Positions 1-13,165 of a stretch of 64,000 nucleotides of DNA are shown here, in pieces. The notes under the pieces were generated by a model that had not been told where the DNA came from, did no database searches, and saw nothing but the letters and a program-made list of their open reading frames with translations. Made by a program: the position numbers and the translations under genes. How positions within the stretch are numbered: the first letter of the stretch is position 1; each line of letters starts with the position of its first letter. Source of the stretch: Caprimulgus europaeus (Eukaryota; Chordata; Aves; Caprimulgiformes; Caprimulgidae); contig OU015529.1 of NCBI GenBank assembly GCA_907165065.1, positions 6,187,054 to 6,251,053 on the forward strand. The letters run 5' to 3'.

Positions 1-3000
1 ACTGAAAAAGGGAATTGTAAAGTAAAACAACAGAAAGTGTTCAAGCACACAAAAAAAAAGAAAAAGAAAAAAGAGAGATCAAAAGCACTGATGGGGAGAA
101 CAGTGCGCTGTACTATATTTTGTGAAAGGACAGAGCATATTTACCACTTTCAAGGTTTACCACTCTTAGTCCAAAAAGGTTTAAACTAAAATCGATACAA
201 GCAGTTTCCTGGAGTGTGTTCATGGACTCCTGTTTTACAAGGATGTCATTTCTCCTATTTGTTTTTCTGTTTCCAGATGTTACCCCTTTCCATCACCTTA
301 AAACCAGCTCTACCAAATCCCAAAGCAGTTGACTTCCTACCACCAGCTCCTGTTCCCTGCATCTTTCTTTGTGGGTGACAGCAAAGATAAAATATGGCCC
401 AAATAGTGTTGTCAGCAAAACATCCATTTCTCGCCTGACTCCCAGCACCACTTGCTGCAAATCTCACTTTGCTACCTTCAATCGGGTTCCTGCCCTTGAA
501 GCATTAATGAGTATGCATTATTTTATTTTCAAACTAATGTGTGGAGTCACTGTCATTAAGCAATAAATAAAATTTTTAAAACTCCAAGTTTCAGCTTTCA
601 CTGGTGCTGGCAAGAGTCAGGTGTAGCAGCAATGGTGTTATTCCAATATCAGATAGTAACTGAAAGCAAGAGTCATGCAATTTGTTCTTGACTACCACAC
701 AAAGTTCCAAGGGCATATGAAGATAATTTCCCTCCACGTTTCAAAACATGTTTTTATTTTTTTTTTTTTTAAGGAATAGCTTTGCTTATTTCAAATATTC
801 TTTTTCACTATTTACTTCTATTCTTCAAGAAAATAAAAGCAGCAATCTGTCCTTTCACAGAGCAACAATGTGCAGAGATATTAAACCTGAGGTGATCAAA
901 TACTTGGAGAGTCATAAAAGTACCAAGACAAGGAAGAAGCTGTGTTTTAATTAGCAAACATCGGTCATTATCATTTTAACAATTGTATTTCCTGGAATAA
1001 AAAAAAAAAAAAAAAGATTATTTTCAGCATCTCTTGAACTTAAACATGCTGAAGTCTGATGGAAGCCAGTACTGACACAAGTAGGTATAGGACTGCTCTG
1101 CTGAGGGATTTTATAATCCAGTGTACATAGATTCAGAACTGTAAATATAATTATTTCAGAACCCATTTACTTGTTAAAATTAATAGCAAGAGAACACGAG
1201 TTGCTTTATAGCTGCAACACACAATGGATCCAATAAGGGATATAAACCAGAGCCATATTTTATGTTCAAGCTTGCATAACATCCTGTCTCAAAGAAGTTG
1301 CTTGCTGTCTTCACAGTCCTTAGACACATACACACACCTCTGCAAGGAGATATTTTGGACTACTAGATAAATGGAATCATTAGCAACACACACAAAAATA
1401 ACCCACAGATGGTTGTGGGCTCATTATGAATAGGTATTCTGGAGTTTTGCTTCTTTTAATTTTGTTTTTATTTTTACTTAGTATAAATCCATCAAAGCCA
1501 ATACACTCATGGATATGTGTAAGGCATTGTTCATAGGAAATATGATTTACTTGACTTTATCAGCAACAAATTAAATAAAATAAGGGCACTCATAGTTGGG
1601 TTTAATGGCCTTTAGTTTCTCCTGCAGGCACCAATTTTAAAACAAAACAAAAAAACATCTTTTAAGGTGCATGATTAGGGCTTTTATTTATTTATTCTTT
1701 AGGTATCTCAGATTTTCCTGTGATGGGTCATTTACTCTAGGAGAATCTTCTTCTGGACTTCAGAGTTTCCAACCCAATGTTCACAGCTTGTGGTGGGGCA
1801 CACAGGAAGGAGTTCAATGGTAAAGTGGTTTCAGCAGTACGTGGTTCTGTAATCTCAACTACTTCTGCAATTTAAAATGGATAAGAAGAAACAGTTTTTC
1901 TGGACTACAACCCCATTCTTCCAGGGAGACAGAACAGATTAGTAAATATCCCCTCCCTGACTTTTGGGCACCAGTGCCCCTGGAAATATTGGGACTGGGA
2001 GCACAAGGCCTTTGCTTCACTCTAAGGTAGCCCAAACCACAGACATTTTTCAAAGTTCACATAGAACTACTTTTCTGATTTAGCTATCAGTGCCTTATTA
2101 GCCTGCACTCTTCATTGTTCTCCTCTGCTTCAAACAGCCATAGTTCTCCAATTTAAATGCAACACAGCAAAGTTTAATCATATCCCATCCCTACTATCCC
2201 CTAGTTACCTGGCTGTAGAAAGCTAGAAGCTCACTCTATGCAATTTTGATATTTTAATTGCATTTGGAAGATTTCCGTTTCCAGTGTGCTCTGACTGTGG
2301 CAGTGAAACCATTTCAATGGCTAATTGATGCATTTCCTTGCCCCTTGTTATTATGCAGTAAAATATGCTTACTTGAAAAAGGCTTGTTTGTCTGGATTGC
2401 TGGGAATCACTGACAAAGAGCTTTCCCCTTTTTGAACAGCACTGAACAAGCCAAATTCAATATTTCATACACAGTGCTCATAACCACCTTGGAGATTTTC
2501 AGAATATTGTTTGATTGCTCCTCATCAGAATATTTATTTCTATGGTTCATTTTCTCCAAGACACAGCTTTTGTTCACAACAATGGCCTTTCACTTGAAAC
2601 AAAGTGAGAGTTTCAGCTCTTAGGTACCAGTGCGATTCATTACAACCCGCCTGTCACAGAAAGCAAATGCTGAGGCTGTGCATGGATGAAATCCAACAGC
2701 GCACACCTATCTACAAGAAAAAGAAAAATGCTTGAGACAAGAAGCCTCAGCTCATTGTGTCAGTCTGTGTTTGTTTGAATAACTATTCACATTTCACTGC
2801 CTGGGGCTCTCATGCCATCGTTTTGTAACCCTCTGACAAGGACCATTTGGATTTTTAATGTCTTCCCTATGGAAAGTAATTAAGGTGGATGAAAACCTTT
2901 GTGCTGCAATAGTTTGGGGCTTTTCTTTAGCTACTAATTATTTTGATTGAAAAGGAAATCTTTGTTGCAGCTCTTGGTACAGTCAGGTATTTTATAGCTT

Positions 3001-5920
3001 TTCCTTTACAGCTGCTCTAAACATTCATATTTGCTGGACTAACTCCCACAGTTGACAATTGCCATTATACTGTAGGAGAAGCACTTCAGGAGAGAAGGAA
3101 AGCTGCCTTGATATTCCCTTCCCTTGTCTTGCCTGCCTATATATCTTACCACAGCTCATGGCTATCTCAGGCAATTGGAAAAGTTAATATAAGGAAACTT
3201 TTGGCCAGTTGAAGAGGGTAAAAATCAGAATAGAAAACAATCTTGCTTTTTTTTTTTTAATAAACTATTGCATTTTCCTTTCACCTAGTTGTCCTTAATG
3301 TATTGATATCTGACTATTATTTTTTTCTGTACAGATATCAAGCTGTTGTTTCCATCCAGTAGGCAGTTAGAATCAGTTGCTTTGTCTGACAAAAAATAAA
3401 ATGCTTTCCAGAAGGTACTGGAAGAAAACAATTAACAGATGATCTTCCATGACTGCTGTTGACAACAGTATATTTCATTATTGTTTGTCATCTCTTGTCT
3501 TCAGTTCATAAACAGACAAAGATTTTCCCAGGGGTCCATCTATGTTGACATGTGGTTCTATACTGACAGTTTCAAATTAGTAGCTGACATGAATTACCAT
3601 AAAACTTGGCATCTTTCCTCTTCATCACTGAAAATGAAATTTAATTGAGGAAAGCAGCAGCAGGTGGAATTAAAACTTATCCTTTTAGAAATCTGGTGAT
3701 AAATACTGGAGATTTAGAAAATTAATAATGAGTTTAGAGAAGAGCTGATGTAGAAGAAATAAGACCAGAACAGCAACAGGAGAACTTCGACAACAGAGGA
3801 GTCCAATGTTTTAACTATAGGAATGAGTATGAGACAACAGCAGATAAAGTGCTTGGCTAAAAGTTAAAGACGACTTTTTGGCGTGGTGAAAAAGGATGGA
3901 AGAAGATTTTACATTAAAATGGAAAAGAATAAGGTAGGGTAAAATGGTTGAGATAAAATAGCCAGTGAAAAACATTGACCAAAACTTGGCTGGCAACAGA
4001 AAGGATATGAATATTTTGGATACAAACCATTCATTTTCATGTCAAAAAGGAAAGGATTATCTGTGCCGAAAGCAGGAGGGAAAGCGCTTGGAAATCTGTG
4101 CTCATTTCTCTTTTATGTGCCCTTGAGCCAGTCACTTGTGCCAACATTTTCAAATGCAATTGTCCTAATTAGACCATGACTTCTAGATGGTCTGTTGAGC
4201 ATCTGCAACATCTACAGCAACAGAGACACACTTGTAGCAAGGAAAAGAAAAAATCATTAATCCCGGAAAACCATTGAAGAAATCTAATTTTCTGAGCTAT
4301 CTGTTAATTAAGAAGATTAGATGTAGAGCTGTAAGCAAACAAACTCAGTGTCTTTCTTTTTTTTCAGGATTGTTTTAGTTTCTGTGGATGTTAAAACCCT
4401 GAAGTTTTCCCAAACCTATGCATGTGAACTGAACAATAAAACTTCAAAAGAAGTTCAAATAGGATTACCCAAGCTAAATCTCATTCTTTAATAGTCAGTT
4501 CTTTCTCGATACATGTATCAACACCCTGTTGATAATGGCTGGACAGATGGTACACAAACCCTTAGACTCCAAAAAATCATGTTAGCACAGCTTCGTTTAA
4601 GATGCTAGAAGTGTTTGGTCTGCATTTTCATACCCAAAAACTTAATCTGCTTAACATGGCTAGAAGAATAATTTTTCCCCCCTCTGCATTCAGAGTAACT
4701 TTCCATGACAAACACTGCCCAAAAGGTTTAAATAAGTCATAAAGAACTGGGTTTTGGGGTTTGGATTTTTTTTTTTTCCATCCTAGCTTGTTCCATTTTC
4801 ATATTCCACCAAGCACGTCTGCTTCAGAGCTCCTAAGCTAACTAGGCAAATCATACATTTGCAGTGCATTTGCACTGTCCACTCCTCATTTTGTTGGTTC
4901 ACAGCTTGGGAGCGAGATTTGCAGAGATGCCAACGCTTGCTCTGTACAAAGGTTCTTGGAGGATTTGTGGAAATCCATCATGAGTCACAGCCAGTGCTGC
5001 TTAAACCTGCCCTATCAACAAGCAATATCTACTGCAACAGCAATACGTAACAGTAAAGTTTCTCTATTTCTTGTAAAGATGTAAAACTTATGCAATAAAT
5101 CTACTTATTCTCTTGTGTGCTTAATGCTATCAATTACACAAATATCCTGGTCATTCTTTCTCACACTGTCTGTACTTCAGACAGTGACACTGAGCTGTAG
5201 CTTCACATTTCTATGATCCTTCAGTTTGGCTGAGGATTCCTTTAGCAATTTTTTTCTCACCATTTTCACAGGAGGACTGGAACACTGTAGCACATCTGTC
5301 AGATCTTTCTCCTTAACATAAAACAAACCACCACAATAAGCCACTTTGCTCTTATTTTTTGTTTTATATTAAAAAAAGAGCAACCCAGATTATTATATAT
5401 GAAGATATCAAAGTGCAGCTTAGGTTCTCTGAGGTTTTCAGATTATTCTGCTTAAAACTTACATAACAAAGTCCTTCATATCACCTGCACTTTTAAACTA
5501 TTACAGTATTATTAAGGTAGCAAGGATTCAGATCTGTAGTTCCTATATTGCATTCACAGGTCTCTGATGTGCCTGAAAGACACTGGCAGGATAATTGGTT
5601 GACTCCAACCTATGTCACAACCTTTCTGCACCTTGGATGCAAGTGGCCTTTGGGTTCCACCATCATTACATTAGATAATTCTCAAGAGGAAAGAAACACA
5701 GATTGAGCTTTTTCCATGGAATGCAGTGCAAGCATCACAGCCGTGTGCTGTCCACTACAACTGGAGCAAGGTAAATTGCTTAATTCCCTTGTTTTGCATC
5801 CAAAATCTCCTCTTTTAAGTATTGCTGTCCTGTATAACCATCTCAGACGTTACTGATGAGATTTAGGTAATTGCCAGTGGTGCCTCAGTTGATAAATTGG
5901 TTCCCATCTGAGGCACTACA
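1..5920. other. Non-coding unique sequence, no gene seen
   Basis: This AT-rich stretch has no open frame that resembles a protein; all frames are under about 75 codons and of low-complexity or random composition. It holds a T-run near 750-771, an A-run near 1000-1015, a short TTTA repeat near 1683-1699, a T-run near 3247-3259 and a G/T-rich tract near 4748-4779. A possible MIR-like relic near 4.1 kb is listed separately. I see no CpG island, no convincing exon and no recognisable young transposon here. Confidence 0.7.
4091..4158 (+). repeat. Possible MIR/CORE-SINE-like relic
   Basis: The segment TGTGCCCTTGAGCCAGTCAC followed by TTGTGCC matches, with few changes, the conserved middle of MIR-type tRNA-derived SINEs of amniotes, which reads roughly as tgtgaccttgggcaagtcactt. 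The preceding TCTGTGCTCATT also fits the TCTGCCACTTA part of that core. MIR and CORE-SINEs are ancient, so birds carry only short decayed pieces. The match is made from memory of the family over about 50 bases. A chance match cannot be excluded. Confidence 0.35.
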
Positions 5921-6350
5921 CCATTGAGGGGTGGAGTACTTCTCCTATGAGGACAGGCTGAAAGAGTTGGGGCTGTTCAACATGGAAAAGAGAAGGCTCC
6001 AGGGAGATCTTATAGCAGCCTTCCAGTACCTGAAGGGGTGACAAGAAAGCTGGGGAGGGACTTTAGACAAGGGCAGTTAATGATAGAACAAGGGGTGATG
6101 GCTTTACACTGGAAGAAGGGAGGTTTAGATGAGATATTAGGAAGAAATTCTTTGCTGTGAGGGTGGTGAGACACTGGCCCAGGGTGCCCAGAGAAGCTGT
6201 TGCTGCTCCTCCCTGGAAGTGTTCTCAGCCAGGTTGGATGAGGCTTTGAGCAACCTGGTCTAGTGGAAGGTGTCCCTGCTGATGGCAGGGGGGTTGGAAC
6301 TGGATGAGCTTTAAGGTCCCTTCCAACCCAAACCATTCTATGATTCTATG
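5921..6350 (+). mobile_element. CR1 LINE, 5'-truncated copy
   Basis: This is the 3' end of a CR1 non-LTR retrotransposon. The first part reads like the C-terminal end of CR1 ORF2 ([11 protein letters not shown], then [10 protein letters not shown] and FQYLKG) but runs into stop codons right after LKG, so it is a dead copy. The 3' untranslated part carries the family block GTTGGAACTGGATGAGCTTT and AAGGTCCCTTCCAACCC. It ends in two perfect ATTCTATG octamers (6335-6350), the terminal repeat that CR1 uses instead of a poly(A) tail. About 430 bp remain of an element of roughly 4.5 kb, the usual severe 5' truncation. Confidence 0.95.
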
Positions 6351-6752
6351 AGATCAGGTGGCCTCAGACTGACATTGCACTCCTCTTAATTAGCCCAGCA
6401 AATTGCTGGACTAGATAGTCAGCACAGGAAAGAGAGAAACTTTCCATCAGGAAAGGAAGTGGAAATGTCTGGTAGGACAATACTGAAAATCAACCCAAGG
6501 AGGAAAATGGTGAAAATGTCTGCTGAATCAGTAGGCAGGCTCAAAAGTAGACCAAGGGAAGCAGATACATGAGAGCATCGAGCATTTGTTTTCCATCCTT
6601 CATTCCAGTATTTTACTTAAACTGATCTACTTGCCATTACAAAGATTTCAGATACTTCTGTTGATAAAATAGCTCTGTAAATCACAATAAAAATCTTAGT
6701 GTAACAGTCAGCACTATTATTATGTTTGTAAACTACCTTCTAAAGAGTTAGA

Positions 6753-6799
6753 GTTTGTTGGTTTGGGGTTGTTTGGTTGTTTTGTTGGGGTTTTTTTTT
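6753..6799. repeat. T/G-rich low-complexity tract
   Basis: A stretch of about 47 bases made almost only of T and G in irregular TTTGG/TTGGGG units, ending in a run of nine T. It is non-coding simple sequence, the same type as the A/C-rich tract near 8.6 kb read on the other strand. Confidence 0.8.
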
Positions 6800-8589
6800 A
6801 GTCAAACCCAGGACATCAGCGTGGTGAGTTTTACCCTTCCAAAAAAGAAGGCAATATGTAAACAGAATAGATCCTTTTCATAACTCAGTTGTGTTGCTTT
6901 ATTTCCCTTCCAAGTAATGACTAACCCAGCCATCAGCTGCTGCCTTCCAGGTACGGAGCTCCCCAGTGTTCCCATGCCAGTGACTCTAGCCAGACCATTA
7001 ACAGCAGAGCTGACTGTGTGCTCCTCTAACTGATACTTGGCTTTACACCAGGGGAATCCTTATGCCCAGTCATGAGTAGCACACACAATATTAGAGAGCT
7101 GTAACGTTATTTTGTTTCTAATAAAATATGTTAGCTACTAAGTCCAATGATGGAAGCCAACTGTGTTCTCTCAGCTCACCATTTCTCCTTCAGTTTTTCA
7201 TTTCATCTGTTAACTGTGTTAATATTATGATTAAAATCAAAACAACTATGTAATAGCTATTATTACATTTTTTACTATAATTATTCCCAACTGCCACAGC
7301 CAGGATTCAGGATTTTGATGTCCAAGACACTGTGAGCTGTACTCAGATGGTATAATTTCTGCACAAGCCTCCTTATATAAGATGGGATACAATGAAGAGT
7401 TGGGACCAGCCCATATATGGTCAATTTCAATTTTGAGGGTCCAAGGAAAAACATCCAGAAAGAACAGAGAAAGAAAAAGAAGAAAAGTATTAGAAGCCAT
7501 TAAGCATGAGCCCCTTTCTGACCAGCTTAAGCTGGTTGATGGCTGAAGGGACTCTTTGCAAGTGGTTGGGATCTCTCTCTACTCCTCCTGCCCATGTATT
7601 TCCTCTGAGGTGAACCCAGAAATCCTTTGGACCTGGACAGTGTCTTGGCTCCATTACTTTGCCTGTGCTCAAGGTAAATACACTCACTGCTTCCATAATA
7701 GCATATCCAATAACGAATAACAGGGCTTGGCTTGGTTTTTAATCAAATCAGGCTCTCCCCATTAAGCTGAATTGTTTGTATTTCAGTACAATGGTTTCAT
7801 TTTACTCTAAGATTTCCCTTGTTTAAGATAATTTTACAGATCTAGTTTTCCATTTATTTTCAGCTCGTTAATATTTCCCTTTGCCTGGTGAATGGGAATT
7901 ATCTCAGCATTCTGTAATGTCTGTGTTCTTCCAGCAATACTCATTTAGAGGGTATACAAACACTTCCACATGTGGATATTTTGAAATCTGGAGTTAATTA
8001 CAGTAATTTCTATTCAAACAGGCATACCAAGAATAAAGCAAGAGGAAGCTGGATTTCTTGGTGTAGTGCCTGAAGAGGTGCATCAGTTAGAGACATAAGG
8101 AGCCAACTTTTTTTTTTCTTTTACTATTTTCCTCAGATCCTTCAGATGCCCTTGGAATAGTAAAGCAAAACACAGTTTGTAGGAAAATGTAATAACTTTT
8201 TATTACACCAACAGGTACATCCAAAAGAAACACACAAAAGTGGCCTCTGTCAAGGACAACATGGGCATCCTCAGATATCTTCCTGGACATTGACCTCCCT
8301 CCTAATGAGGACAGATCTCACAAAGGACAGCAGCAGAGTCCTCCCACAGGGACAAGTGGTAGTCTTCCTCTACTTCCCTGGAAGAAAAGTGATGAAGCTC
8401 TGCTCACACTACATCCAGCTATGGATATGTCCATCATGAGCTTTGTAGTAGGATTTCATCCTTTTTTAAGTTACAGAAGCCCAGGGTGAGTGAAGGCTAA
8501 GGAATAAAAGACCTATGACTCTTTCTCCCCATCCTGATGCAGTAAAAAGCACAATGGCAAAGAAATTGCAGAAAGCATATGTTCAGGAA

Positions 8590-8690
8590 TAAAAAAACTC
8601 CAAAAACCCCCCAAACTCCCCAAACCCACCCCCAAACATACACAAATACAATGAACAAAACAAACAACAAAACCCCAAAAAACCAACCAC
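8590..8690. repeat. A/C-rich low-complexity tract
   Basis: About 100 bases almost devoid of G and T, built of irregular AAACCCC, CCAAAA and AACAAA units. No fixed period is visible, so it is low-complexity rather than a true microsatellite. Confidence 0.85.
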
Positions 8691-11168
8691 AGTGGAGTGG
8701 AGTTTTGAATCCAAGTCTACAACAGTCCCACTAAGCTCTGAGGCATTAGGATGATGCCTAGGACCAACAAATTGAGTATTTTACTATTCAGAATAATCCC
8801 CTGAAGTGCACTGGGTTTTCACCAGGCACTTGCTAGCTCTTTCATTGTACACAAACTTGCTGGGGCTGCTGCAGCCCTCAGTCATCAACTACTAATTAAA
8901 AATATTTACTTCCCTTCCCAATCTCTTATTTAACATTCCACAACAGACCTCAGCCGTGTTCAATAGTCTCACTAGCCATTGCCAGCAAACATTGATTAAA
9001 TGAACATGGTTTATCACACAGGAACAAGCTCCAGGCTCCGATCCCTGCTGGGTACAGATGTCACTATGCATTCTGCTCAAAAATGTTCTGCCACGGACAG
9101 GCAGGAGCAGATTACCTTACAGAAAGAGGATGCAGCATCCCAGAACAAGCATTGAGAAGCATTGTAATCATCCCAAGTGTACAAAGAATACAGAAGCAAG
9201 CAGGGATATTCTCTTAACCTCTAAGTTTATGGATGCAAGCAGGTTAGTGAGACATATAGAAGAGGTAGCTCAAGACACAACACTGTGGTGGGATCTTACT
9301 CATGCACCCAAAACAGCAGCCACAGAATAAGACACAAATCTGCTGTCTGTACACTGATGGTGGAAACTTCACAATATCTTAGGGGAAGGGATGGGCTGTC
9401 CAATCGTACCTGACACTAAAAACATTCCTGTGACTAAGGCATGCCTTCTAGGGTGGCTCCACAGGGGCAATCGTACACAAGCAATGAGAAATTGCTTCAC
9501 ATAATATGTATTTCAGAAAGAATCTCCTCATAGATGCATGTACCAATATGACCAAAGTTTTGGGATTGCCAATGGGGTTTTTTCAACAAGTTTTTGTTTG
9601 GTTGGGTTTTTTCTTCCCCATTTTATATCCAGAACAAAACCTCCAACCAAGTCATACACCCCTTCACCTAGTTCTAAAAAAAATTGCCAAGCCCACTCAC
9701 AAGATGTACAACCCAGCACAATATTTCCTGGTTATATTAGATCTCAGATAAAACTGTCACCAACCTGAGCTCACAAGTTTCCAATATTCTTATTGTACTG
9801 AGTAGAAATTAAAATTTTAAGCACACATTAGATAGTAAAGTTCTTGAGATTTAATATCTTTGTAACTGTTAAATATCCACAGGACAGTTAAGGGTAAATT
9901 TACTCAAACCTTTAAAACCCTGGAAATGTGAAGCATTTCCAACCAAATATTAACTTTACTCCAAGGAAAAAATACGCAAACAAAAATTTTTAAGAAGTGC
10001 TTAACTAGGGCTAGTTTTCTAAGTAGAAAATTAAACTTTCTACTGCTTTCCATTCCCCAGGATTCTTAGAAGAGCTTCATTTAACACTGAGGAAGCTCAG
10101 GTTTTTGCTTTAGCTTTTCCCTAGTTTGCTCCACAGCTTCTGATCTTACCAGCTGCAAGTGCTGCTGACTTAAGTGGCATTCAGTATCTCCTGACACCAG
10201 TACACATAATGGGCAAACCAAAAGTTACATGATAAATCAGAATTTCTTGATTTGAAGAAAACAGAAACCCAGGGGGTGTTTGGGATAGAAATGTGGAGGT
10301 GAACAGTGTGGGGAAAAGCAGCATGAGCTTATTTCTTCACTAGTCTGTAGAATTTATATAAAGACAAAAAAGAAAATACTTCCTTTTTTCTATTCAGTTT
10401 TTACACAAGTCACAAGTATCACATTTAAAAATTAATAACTAGCTTATGAAAGTTAATTCCCTTTACCTCTGACAGAACTTTTATTTTCCCCAGAAAATTC
10501 ACAAGTTTCTGTAAAAGGAGTTGCAGAAAGGCAGTATTTCTTAAAGCTAACATTGACATAAACAATATTAAAACCACCAAGATAACTTATTTTCTGTATT
10601 AAAAAAGAAAAAGATATTTTTTTAACACATGCAGAGCTCAGTAGAAAACAAACACCATCCCTGTTGCTTTCAGTTTATGTATATATAGAATTAAAATGAA
10701 CTTACATTTTTTTCTACTAGCACATCAAAGCTCTGTTGTTAGACACAGTCCTACAGGAAGCAGGAGGGTGTCCTATTGTGCTGGTTTCCAAATGAGCAAG
10801 AGTACTAAAAGAACATATATTTTTAAAAAACCCTAAAATGTTCTAATTAAAAGAAAAAGAAAACACACACACAAAAAGAACTAATAACAAAAAACCTGAA
10901 AAAGACAAATAAATATAGCTAAGAACTTTGTGTAAAGCAAAGCATTGAAGTAAGAATAATACCTGCTGAAGAGCTCTTTATATCCCCTCTCTTCATGCTC
11001 TTTAGCACAGGTGGGTTCCTATTGACTTCAGCTGCCCATTTTTATAGCAGCTGTTTCCTTCACTCTGCATTGCAAGTGTTGCCTCTGCTTTAGGGGCTTT
11101 TCTCCCTCCTTCCTGGACATGGTTTATGAGCTCTGTGAGATCAGCCATGGAGAGTGATTTAAGGCAAA

Positions 11169-12310
11169 TATCATAGAATTGTTTTGGGTGGAAAAGACCT
11201 TTCAGATCATCAAGGCCAAATAAATCCCTAACACTGCCAAGTCCACTGCTAAACCATGTCCCAAAGCACCACATCTACGATCTGATAAATATCACCAGGG
11301 AAGGTGACTCCACCATGTCCCTGGGCAGCCCCTTCCAATGCTTGATAACCCATTTAGTGAAGAAATTTTTCCTGATACCCCATCTAAACCTCCCTTGGTG
11401 CAACTTGAGGCCATTTCTTCTTGTCCTGTCCCTTGTTCCTTGGTTGAACAGACCCACCCCCAGCTCTCTGCACCCTCCTTTCAGGGAGTTGTAGAGAGTC
11501 AGAAGGTCTCCCCTCAGCCTCCTTTTCTCCAGGCTCAACACTCCCAGTTTCCTCAGCTGGGAACTCATCACATTTGTGCTCCAGACCCTTCCCCAGCTCC
11601 GTTGCCCTTCTCTGGACACGCTCCAGCACCTCCATGTCCTTCTTGGAGTGAGGGGCCCAAAAATGGACACAGTAGTCAAGATGTGGCCTCACCAGTGCCA
11701 AGAAGAGGGGGACAGTCATTGCCCTGGTCCTGCTGGCCATGCCATTTCTGATACAAGCCAGGATACCATTGGCCTTCTTGGCCACCTGTGCACAGTGCTG
11801 GCTCATTTTCAGCTGGTTGTCAACCAACACCCCCAGATCCTTTTCTGCCAGGCAGCTTTCCAGCCACTCCTCCCCAAGCCTGGAGTGTTGCATGGGGTTG
11901 TTGTGACCCAAGTGCAGGACCCAGCACTTGACCTTGTTGGATCTCACACAATTGGCTTCAGCCCATCAATCCATCCTGTCCAGATCCCTCTGTAGAGCCT
12001 TCCTACCCTCCAGCAGATCAACATTCCCACCCAGCTTGGTGTCATCTGCAAACTTACTGAGGGTGTGCTTGATCGTCTCATCCAGATCATTGATAAAGAT
12101 ATTCAACAGAGCTGGCCCCAGAACTGAGCCCTGGGGAACACCACTTCTGACTGGCCACCAGTTGGATTTAACTCCATTCACCACAACCTGGGCTGGGCCA
12201 TCCAGCCAGTTTTGCACCCAGCGAAGAGTACACCTGTCCAAGCCACGAGCAGCCAGTTTCTGCAGGAGAAGCTGTGGCATTCTCGATGCTACAGTGTCTG
12301 GGTCTGCAGC
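11169..12310 (-). mobile_element. CR1 LINE with reverse-transcriptase domain remnant
   Basis: This is the longest CR1 copy in the window, read on the minus strand from about 12310 down to 11169. It starts inside the palm of the ORF2 reverse transcriptase at DPDTV, the position of the usual FDTV motif, so the FD aspartate context is changed to PD. The downstream motifs are readable: [11 protein letters not shown] near 12116-12150 and the catalytic box FADDTKL near 12036-12052 with both aspartates kept. They are followed by the thumb-like [10 protein letters not shown] and [11 protein letters not shown] blocks and the C-terminal [12 protein letters not shown] region. The frame is broken by an in-frame TGA at 11966-11968 and by a frameshift near 11565-11580. 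The 3' end is ATTCTATGAT next to 11169. Its 3' untranslated part differs from the other copies (GATTTATTTGGCCTTGATGA type), so it belongs to another, probably older, CR1 subfamily. Confidence 0.95.
11275..12310 (-). pseudogene. Decayed CR1 ORF2 (reverse transcriptase C-terminal half)
   Basis: This is the coding relic inside the CR1 copy. Reading leftwards, an open stretch from 12310 to the TGA at 11966-11968 covers the RT palm with the VPQGS and FADD boxes. The same frame resumes directly after the stop (WAEANC, then [15 protein letters not shown]) and stays open to about 11570, where the reading shifts into another frame that carries [15 protein letters not shown] and the terminal RKNFF...[11 protein letters not shown] block. 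The stop sits where CR1 relatives have an arginine codon, so a single CGA to TGA change (typical decay of a methylated CpG) would explain it. It is not functional: the N-terminal endonuclease and most of the RT fingers are absent. Confidence 0.85.
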
Positions 12311-13165
12311 GAGGAAAGAGGGAAGGTAACCAGGCATTGTACCAAAACACTCCATGGCAAAGTGTTAACTCACTGCAGACGGGGTTAAGTCAGACACTGA
12401 CCTCAAGCATTGCACTGTCTATGGTCTGCAGTGGGTCCGTGCCTGAAATTCTGCTTTTGCAGTAGCAGGGAGCAAGGTCCTTTTTATCTGGTCCTCAAAA
12501 CAGTGGCATGAAGACCTACACCAAAGACTCAAAGGGAATCCTATTTCAGGATTAGGTACTCTAGTGAAAAAATATTTGTTTACAGTAAATACAGAGACAT
12601 TTCTAAGAAATTCAGGGGGACAAAAGTGAAATCCTGACTGTAGCTTTCTACGCAGACACTGCGCAGCCATAACCCCAAAGCCCTTGCACTGATACAGGTA
12701 ACTTTCCTGCTTGCATAAACACAGTAGTAAGTTATCCTTGTGATTCCTGCTTTTCCAAAGGAATCAGCAGCACTCAGTGTGGGAGTATCAGGAGAACAAG
12801 AGACAGTGTTACAAATTCTTTTAAAATAAATCTGGCAAAGCCATATAACTTTAGATGAAGATTAGTCACTTATCTGTAGTTCTGCAGCGTGTGTCTGGGT
12901 CACAGGGAGTTACTTTTTCCACAGACTAGATTTAGTTTATTACATATTTGCTATCAAGGGTACTGTAAAGGTCTAGTGCTCTCATAACAACTTTTGTGGC
13001 ACACTAAGATTGGCAGGTGTTTACTGATGGAAATATGTGGGTCAGTGCACTAATTTGTCTAGAAAAAAAAACAAATCTGTGATAGACTGAAATTGATTTT
13101 GAAGCTAATTGTCTAGAGAATCTTCCACCAAACACAGTAAAATTTTAAACTCCATTAAAATTCAG
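12311..13165. other. Non-coding spacer between CR1 copies
   Basis: No recognisable gene or repeat. The 83-codon minus-strand open frame at 12419-12670 has no motif and is read as chance. Confidence 0.6.

Larger units (their letters stand above)
6351..11168. other. Non-coding sequence with simple repeats, no gene seen
   Basis: No frame here looks coding. The open frames near 9058-9330 and 9506-9751 (81-90 codons) show no domain, and the second runs through low-complexity T/G-rich DNA. Simple tracts near 6753-6799 and 8590-8690 are listed separately. The remainder is AT-rich unique sequence. Confidence 0.7.

Noticed and set aside
10778-10795. TGTGCTGGTTTCC word like a bird LTR start
   Set aside because: No further LTR features follow it.
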